A stretch of DNA of 64,000 nucleotides, from contig OU452228.1 of the NCBI GenBank assembly GCA_911728455.2, positions 24,290,450 to 24,354,449 on the forward strand, read 5' to 3'. Positions within the stretch are counted from its first letter, which is position 1. Each line of letters opens with the position of its first letter. This document shows positions 58,281-64,000 of this stretch, in pieces. Both the position numbers and the translations under genes were made by a program. Source of the stretch: Marthasterias glacialis (taxonomy: Eukaryota; Echinodermata; Asteroidea; Forcipulatida; Asteriidae). The notes under the pieces are model-generated. The model was not told where the DNA came from and did no database searches. It saw nothing but the letters and a program-made list of their open reading frames with translations.

Positions 58281-58966
58281 AAGAGAAAAATAGTCATTGA
58301 GTCCTAAACGTCCGCCCTCTTCTTGTCCCAAGGCCAGTTGAGTTATTCTCCGTCCAAATCAAAACACTCCTACACTTCTGTAAATTTAAAGAAGTCCAAG
58401 CATCAATCTTGAAAAATAGCCCTTCACCTCTGAGTATATAGGACCCCCTTTTTCAGGGCCTATAGGTAGGCCATCCAAAGTTGGAAGTCAACAACCCCCA
58501 GGTCACATTAGTGCAAAGTTTTTACACTCTACCCCTTTTACTTGGCTCTCAAATCTGTCCATTATGAAATATTTTGAGGACCTACAAAATATTCATGAGA
58601 CCGACGGGCTGTTTTCTCCCTATGGGGTATATCCTGAGGGGAATAGATGGTGGAAGTGTGATGACAAACATTATTTAAAAACTAGAATCCAAGACTTCAA
58701 TAATGCCCTTGCCCATAAAAAAAATGCGTCGTCCAAAAATTTGTTCTGTCATCGAGGAGTAAAATCAACTCAGTTATTTACATAATAGATTACCCAAACC
58801 ATCTTCTTGTGAAGTCATTCTCCCTGCACACTTAAATCTCACTAGAGTCTCAGAGATCAGGTGTCATACAGGCTCGATTCTGGGTCACTGTGATCCCGTC
58901 ATCCGCAAATTTGAAATTGCAAATTCAGATAAAAAAACAAAAAAAAAAAAAAAAAAAAAAAAAACG
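58281..58966 (+). mobile_element. Probable 5'-truncated retroposed sequence with poly(A) tail
   Basis: The stretch ends in an A-run of about 36 bp (58929-58964, one C), as expected for target-primed insertion. It includes a frame at 58564-58785 (73 codons, starting MKYFEDLQNIHETDGLFSPY) with protein-like content but no family I can name. No target-site duplication was found by eye. Confidence 0.45.
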
Positions 58967-59249
58967 ACTACTCGAGTAATGCCTCTGGATCCCCCCCGCT
59001 GGACTCTAAATAGACGATTATAACCTTTGTTTACAAAAAGAGTGACTGTGTACATTCCAGGGCCTTGCTGGCAGGCAAGATACTGCTCTAATCATTTGGA
59101 AAATTGTACATTTTGTGTCATAATTTCCACATAAAATCAAGAGTTATAAAAATAACAGTGTTGAGCAATTGATTTTTTATTATTAAAACTAAGGGACGCT
59201 CAAAAGTGACTTGCATTGTGACCCGTATGCCTGAAGATACCTGTGTAGA

Positions 59250-59410
59250 GAAGATGTTCAGTTTTAGATGTGGGTTGAAAACCCTAAATAGAGAAAACCC
59301 ACGCAATCATGTATAGGGACTAAAAACCCAATCCACATGCAAGGCTCTGGTCCAAGATTCGAACTGGGTCACAGAGGTGAAAGGCCGGGAAGAAACCACT
59401 GAGCCAATTT
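59250..59410 (-). mobile_element. SINE family 3 copy
   Basis: agatgttcagttttagatgt, gtatagggactaaaaaccca, aatccacatgcaaggctctg and a reversed B-box (agattcgaactggg). Matches 30140 and 61850 in order. Confidence 0.65.
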
Positions 59411-59937
59411 GAATGCCTTCAATTTTGAGATGTGCCTCCTTTCTTCCTATCAAAAGTTGATCAAAATTGGACAGTGCGATCTCCATATGATATGATGTGT
59501 CTTCCATTGGACTGTATGCAAATTGTGCCTGCAGGAAGTCCAGGCTCTGTGGCTCTTTTGTAAACATGTGATGTCACAGGTCACATGGTCTATACCGAGC
59601 CTGTCATATCGGTATATGTTATAGTAAATCTAATTTTATTCTTTATTCCTATATGGCAATTCTATCAAATTGGTACAATTTGCAAAACTTGTGGACGTAC
59701 TGTCCAAGTCATGATGTCAAATCTGCCAAATCTGCATTTATTATTATTGTTAATTAGCGCGCGTTTATGATTGCAATTTGTCCCTTTTACCTTTTTGAGA
59801 AAATTTCGTGGAAGGTTCAGAGACAGGCAATCTTTAAGCAGGCTTACATTTATTTTTTTACGAGTAAAAAAATGGGTGGATAATTTTGTTTAACCATAAC
59901 AGAAATTGCCCAATAGGTCATGAAACCCAGCTATAAT

Positions 59938-60183
59938 CTAAAAGTAAGTTAATTTACAAATCGATAGAGCTCTTTTCCCAGTGATATTTATATCCAATTC
60001 AAACATGATCCACGTGTTATTGCACCTGCGTTTGTGTTCTTTAAGACAATAGTCTTCTGGCACATTTCCTTCGATTGACTCAGCTTTTTTCCTTGTGGCG
60101 TAATGTATAGCCGTTAAAAAGCTGACAGCAAATAGCCGTTTAGGGAGACCGGTTTGGGATTGCAAGAAGTAGACTCCTGCCAT
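59938..60183 (-). CDS. Hypothetical 81-aa open frame, low support
   Basis: ATG 60183-60181 to TAG 59940-59938. It begins MAGVYFLQSQTGLPKRLFAV and has a mixed, cysteine-containing centre (CLKEHKRRCNN). There is no family resemblance, and a TATATAAAGG just upstream (60192-60201) is too close to the ATG to act as its TATA box. It could be the remnant of a gene or chance. Confidence 0.15.
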   Translation of the reverse strand: MAGVYFLQSQTGLPKRLFAVSFLTAIHYATRKKAESIEGNVPEDYCLKEHKRRCNNTWIMFELDINITGKRALSICKLTYF

Positions 60184-60464
60184 GTCATTTAACCTTTATA
60201 TAATTGGACAAGATGTACACCATTGGTGCACACACACATTGTCATTTTCTTTATGAGACTCTTTTTGAAAGATATAAAAAAATGTTTTAACAGACTTTTG
60301 AGGCACTTGAGGCGCGCACCGGGCACAACGTAAAAGTATGTATGCGTGGTCTTTTTAATCACTCTGGAGTATTTCAGGGCCAGTCAAAACGTAAGCAAAT
60401 TGTCTGTGCTTATTACAACAGAAAAACATGCGTAAGCAAACGATATTTAATGAATATTATGTGT

Positions 60465-60640
60465 GTGTTTTTTTATCCTGCACCGATGTGTATTAAGCAC
60501 TGTATACTGAGTACTTTCCCGAGTCCTGTGAAAAGAACCACAGATATAATTGCTCGGCTTGTATTCGAGCCCACGACCTTTGCCATTCTAGAGCAGATGT
60601 TTTACCACTAGACCACCAAGATTGCCCGATGGCTAGAGGA
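60465..60640 (-). mobile_element. tRNA-derived SINE, family 2, minus orientation
   Basis: Its reverse complement gives the head tggtctagtggtaaaacatc, TGCTCTAGAATGGCAAAGG and GTGGGCTCGAATACAAG (B-box). The body words gcactgtatactgagtactt and gagtcctgtg follow. A second, partial copy is at 60715-60778. Confidence 0.65.
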
Positions 60641-60774
60641 AGTTCGAATCCTATACTTTAGCAGTGGGAAATGCAACGATTTAATTGATGTTAAATTTGC
60701 GTCTGTGATGAAGAATTATGGATTTTTAAAGTTTTACCATGCATCGATGTGCGTTCAGTACTTTCTCAAGTCCT

Positions 60775-60954
60775 GATAGACATAATATGCACATGACGTC
60801 ATTTGAGTGACTCCCTCGCCAAGAATTCAAAAGAAGGCTGTTCATTGGCCAATCCTATGCGCCGCGCGTACAAATCTGTGCGTGTCCATTGTTTTATCAT
60901 CGATTTACCTCTAAGATGGCGGCTGGATGACGCTAATGCATAAGGTCTATTGAA
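60775..60954. mobile_element. CRE/CCAAT/YY1-bearing MITE, copy 2
   Basis: GATAGACATAATATGCACAT at the left and ATGCATAAGGTCTATT at the right. It carries TGACGTCA (60794-60801), ATTGGCCAAT (60844-60853), GCCGCGCG and a perfect AAGATGGCGGC (60913-60923). A partial third copy with TGACGTCA lies at about 38528-38610. Confidence 0.8.
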
Positions 60955-60999
60955 GAAACAAAATTGCTCGGTTGGGATTAGAGCCAACGACCTTTGCAG

Positions 61000-61840
61000 G
61001 GTAAAAGCACAAATATTATTCAAACGGTACCGTATTTCGTAAAATGATCGAGAAGATTTTACAGAGCGTGTGTGTGTTCACAATGGATTTAACTTTATTG
61101 CGTCACTCATCATTCTGCTTAAACAGTTAGCAAGTTAGCGCGTCTCATGATTTGCTCACGGTTAATCAGCAGTGTTTGTAATAGTAGAGACTGTGCTAAG
61201 GATTACTCCGTAAGCAGAAAGCGTCTGCTGACAGGCTTTGCAATTGGTCGCTGGTCCCTTGCATTGGTCCCTGGTCCCTAACACGAAAAGAGCAATCTAA
61301 ATACTAAATAACGGGGGTATTGTCTTGAGGGAAGTTTTTTTTATCAACATTACTTGTTTTTGGTATTGAGACAATGTGCCATCACATTTTTTCTTTTTAA
61401 CACCATTCACTTTCAGAAAGCTGTGACAAGGATATCAACAATACCGAGCGGCGCTCGTTTATTATTATTTTTTTAAATACCACCTCAGCTAGCTAGGGCC
61501 ATCGCACGAGCGCGCGACACGACGATTGCGCGTCAGCGTGCATAACTGATCAGCATGAAGGATTCACAATGTGCGCTGCTCTCAGATTAGTCTTGTTTGA
61601 CGCACGTCGGCCATTTTCTGAGTGGGCAGAGAGTATTTCGTGAACCGCACAGGTCGCAATCACTACTGGTAGAATTAATACTATTGGAATGCAAGTGTTT
61701 CTCAAGTTTTGTAATATTTTAGTGATAGGACATTGACAAGCATTTTTTGAGTTAAGAATATATCTTTCTTGTAATGAAACTAAGGAATCCTCAAAGGTGA
61801 CCTGCGCTGTAAAAGATGGGAAGATACCTGTGACGAGGAG
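61000..61840. other. Intergenic with a CpG-rich patch
   Basis: 61500-61650 is rich in CG (agcgcgcgacacgacg, cgcgtcagcgtg, gacgcacgtcggccatttt). It could be a promoter, but no gene start was found next to it. Confidence 0.3.
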
Positions 61841-61849
61841 ATGCTAAAA

Positions 61850-62015
61850 ATCTACATTTTTGTGGGAGGAACACCCCTACTGAGGGAAACCCACTCGATC
61901 AGGTAGGGACTGAAAACCCCGATCCACACACATGCAAAGCTTTGCCCGAAACGAGATTCGAACCAGCGTCCACAGAGGTGAAAGGCCATCGGAAAGCAAC
62001 ATATAAAGCCAATTG
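61850..62015 (-). mobile_element. SINE family 3 copy
   Basis: gatcaggtagggactgaaaa, ccccgatccacacacatgc, acgagattcgaaccagcg and cagaggtgaaaggcc, in the order of 59250. Confidence 0.65.
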
Positions 62016-62054
62016 GGATGCTGATATATTATCTCAATTTTGGAAAGAAATCGA

Positions 62055-62406
62055 TTTTACTAACATTTTGGGTCAACTTTAGTAAAATGTCTGTAAATTC
62101 TTCCATTTTTTAAAAACACAAATCAAGATATATAATATAACCAACCTGTGACAATTTCAGCTCATTTCGTTGGTTCATTTTGCAAGAAAACGGTAAAAAT
62201 ACAAATATTGCATTTTTCTACGCATTCTTAGGCACAGTTTTGGTCTCATGAGACGAAAGTTAATTTGTGAATCTTATTTCATTCATTATTCAGACAGAAA
62301 TATTTCAAGGAAAGTTGTCTACCACCATTATCTTTATACCATATAAGGTATATGCAAATCTGGGAATATTTGCATTTTCTTTCTTACCAATGTTGAAACG
62401 GGGCTA
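62055..62406 (-). repeat. Family A element, minus orientation, with its left end
   Basis: aacctgtgacaatttcagct, tttggtctcatgagacgaaa (core changed to CTCATGAGA), ctaccaccattatctttata, and ending ccaatgttgaaacggggct, which matches the terminal repeat of 16968-17306. Confidence 0.7.
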
Positions 62407-62678
62407 GAGCAAAGAACAGAATGAAATTAAACGTGACATTTAAAAACAGTTTCAGAGTCGTATTTTTCTCGAAAAGACCCTTTTGTTTGACATTTTCCTT
62501 ACTCAAGAATACTCCATTGCATATACAGTTCATTGTCCTCTCATCCACGGCTCTCCAAACAACAGCAACCCTACGGCGTAATTACAATGTTAGTTAGTCG
62601 ACCCCGACAGGTGTTAAGCCCATTAACTTGATACTCAAACTGGAAAGACTCGATCCCTTGGGCTGTAAAACTATCAAA

Positions 62679-62765
62679 ATGAACCCCGTCATAAATTTAG
62701 GACGACAATCACTACCTAAAGCGAGGACAAACGTTTCGTTTTTGAACCATTCCAAGAAAGTAAAG
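62679..62765 (+). CDS. Candidate first coding exon, unrecognised gene
   Basis: ATG AAC CCC opens a 29-codon stretch (starting MNPVINLGRQSLPKARTNVS) that ends at a good donor, AAAG|GTAACG, in phase 0. The frame closes soon after the donor. The composition is protein-like, but no family is recognised and no following exon could be matched before the window ends. Confidence 0.15.
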
Positions 62766-63006
62766 GTAACGTTACCGTGACATTTATTTCCTGCAGGCGC
62801 AACTTTATTAAGTACGTTGAATTTATTTTTCTAAAAAGATTTCTGTACCCGCGGGAAAAGAATAACGCGGTTTTTCTTCTTGGCAGATCGGGAGGCAGAA
62901 ATAGTACATCGGATTTGTGGTGTAGTATTTCGAGGGAAATTAGATCGCTGGGTGAAATTGTAGACGCGTAAGGATCGGAGGAAGATCAGCAAGATCGAGT
63001 CTCATC

Positions 63007-63036
63007 ATGGCACGGAGCAGACCGACTCATTTCCAG
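63007..63036 (+). CDS. Candidate short first exon (MARSRPTHFQ), unrecognised gene
   Basis: ATG at 63007 is followed by ten codons and a donor-like CAG|GTGATG at 63036/63037. The upstream 300 bp is moderately CpG-rich. The frame stays open 61 codons, but the later part (RGVIGEGRRRKEGG) looks like G-rich intron. If real, the gene continues beyond 64000. Confidence 0.15.
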
Positions 63037-63321
63037 GTGATGGTTCAAGGGGTACGAGCTAATCACCGCGCTTCTTTCTTCATTGCCTTTCGAGGGGTGA
63101 TTGGGGAGGGGAGAAGAAGGAAAGAAGGGGGTTTAGGGTTCGGACTACTTGCTAGAAGATGGGGCAGGTTTCGGTTACGCAAGTATGGATAATGGGAAGT
63201 AGGGGGTGTGGCAGCCCAGGAAGGTTGGGTTTTATTGTGAACTATAAAGACTGAGCGAATTGATGCATATTGGGGGGGGGGGGGGTGCAGCAAGATCGTA
63301 CACGAATGAACGAGGTTGATA

Positions 63322-63674
63322 CACTCTTAAAACTGAAGAGTTGAATCCAACACTTACATTGTGTGCGGTCAGTGACTTCACTTTGAAAGTGTTAAATCCA
63401 ACATTTTAAAATGTTGAATCCAGCATATAAAACTTTTAATCTTGCTTTTAAACTGTTAATGCAACATTTAAAGTGCTGATTCAACAATTTCAATGAAAAA
63501 AAAATGAAAATGTTGACTTAACACTTAAATTGTTGAATTCAACTCTTTGGCATTTGATTTGACATTTTAAAATGCTGGATTTAACATTAACAATGTTGGA
63601 TTAAACACTTTCAAAGTGTAGTCACTGACCGCACACATGTAAGTGTTGGATTTAACACTTCAGCTTCAAGAGTG
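63322..63674. mobile_element. TA-flanked inverted-repeat element, 353 bp, CACTCTT ends
   Basis: The element begins CACTCTTAAAACTGAAGAGT and ends with the near-reverse-complement TTCAGCTTCAAGAGTG, with TA on both sides (63320-63321 and 63675-63676), as in Tc1/mariner insertions. The arms exceed 100 bp and include ACACTTACATTGTGTGCGGT / GACCGCACACATGTAAGTGT. The inside is built from many short variants of GTTGGATTTAACACTT in both orientations. It has no transposase. Confidence 0.8.
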
Positions 63675-64000
63675 TACTGATCATGCGCATTTTTGCCTTG
63701 AAAGTGGGGAGCACGTGTTTTCATTATGACGCCATTAAGCACCCTACTATTCAGAACTGTATATTATGAGAGAGTTGCGACAACTCAGGATTAGAGGCCA
63801 TTTTCGGTCGGAAAAACGCACGTGCGCACACAGGGTGCTAGACTGCTCATTGAGTTGTGCTACATTTGGACCGAAAATGGCGTCCAGCAACCACGTGACG
63901 AAAGAAAACTGGTCCCTCCATGGCGCAAATCTCTCAATACCCATCTCAGCTACAACTCCCCCAACCCCGCCCAAACCAGCCTCATCTTTATCGCCGATTG

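Noticed and set aside
58564-58785. Independent 73-aa gene
   Set aside because: It lies directly upstream of a 36-bp A-tail and has no promoter; treated as part of a truncated retroposed sequence.

Overview
This is a window of animal nuclear DNA, almost certainly from a marine invertebrate deuterostome and most likely an echinoderm. The basis is split genes with GT/AG introns, roughly 60% AT, orthologues of vertebrate PRMT9, NDUFC2 and CCDC169, intronless rhodopsin-type receptors, and dense short repeats of the kind common in sea-star and sea-urchin genomes (GGCCCAATTTCAT... families and frequent TAGGCCTA words). The species call is inference. There are no bacterial, plasmid or CRISPR features.

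Layout. (1) 1-3.4 kb: a plus-strand class A GPCR reading frame (1249-2176) broken by one frameshift, then a decayed L2/CR1-type LINE fragment. (2) 3.6-10.4 kb, minus strand: the first six coding exons of PRMT9; the rest lies beyond the left edge, so the receptor and LINE probably sit in a PRMT9 intron. (3) 11.1-13.7 kb, plus strand: the complete three-exon NDUFC2 gene, divergent from PRMT9 with about 750 bp between start codons. (4) 13.7-20.0 kb: intergenic, filled with foldback elements and a cluster of GTAAAC palindromes. (5) 20.0-39.7 kb, minus strand: a complete seven-exon CCDC169 orthologue encoding 233 aa, with an RFX X-box about 125 bp upstream of its ATG. (6) 39.7-50.0 kb: mostly intergenic, with two weak minus-strand coding candidates. 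(7) 50.0-52.0 kb, plus strand: an intact intronless 423-aa neuropeptide-type GPCR with a recognisable promoter (CCAAT, CRE half-site, TATA) and a probable 156-bp 5' UTR intron. (8) 52-64 kb: repeats, including a nested foldback insertion and a TA-flanked element near the right edge. The last 1.3 kb may hold the start of another gene.

The genes do not form a pathway: PRMT9 is a protein arginine methyltransferase, NDUFC2 a complex I accessory subunit, CCDC169 an uncharacterised coiled-coil protein, and the two receptors are unrelated. All exon models were built by hand by reading splice sites and frames; every junction given keeps the frame. Orthology was assigned from remembered family sequence, not from a search. 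The most unusual non-genic content is a set of small inverted-repeat elements that carry promoter-type motifs (TGACGTCA, ATTGGCCAAT, AAGATGGCGGC, TCTCGCGAGA) and two long inverted repeats inside CCDC169 intron 1.
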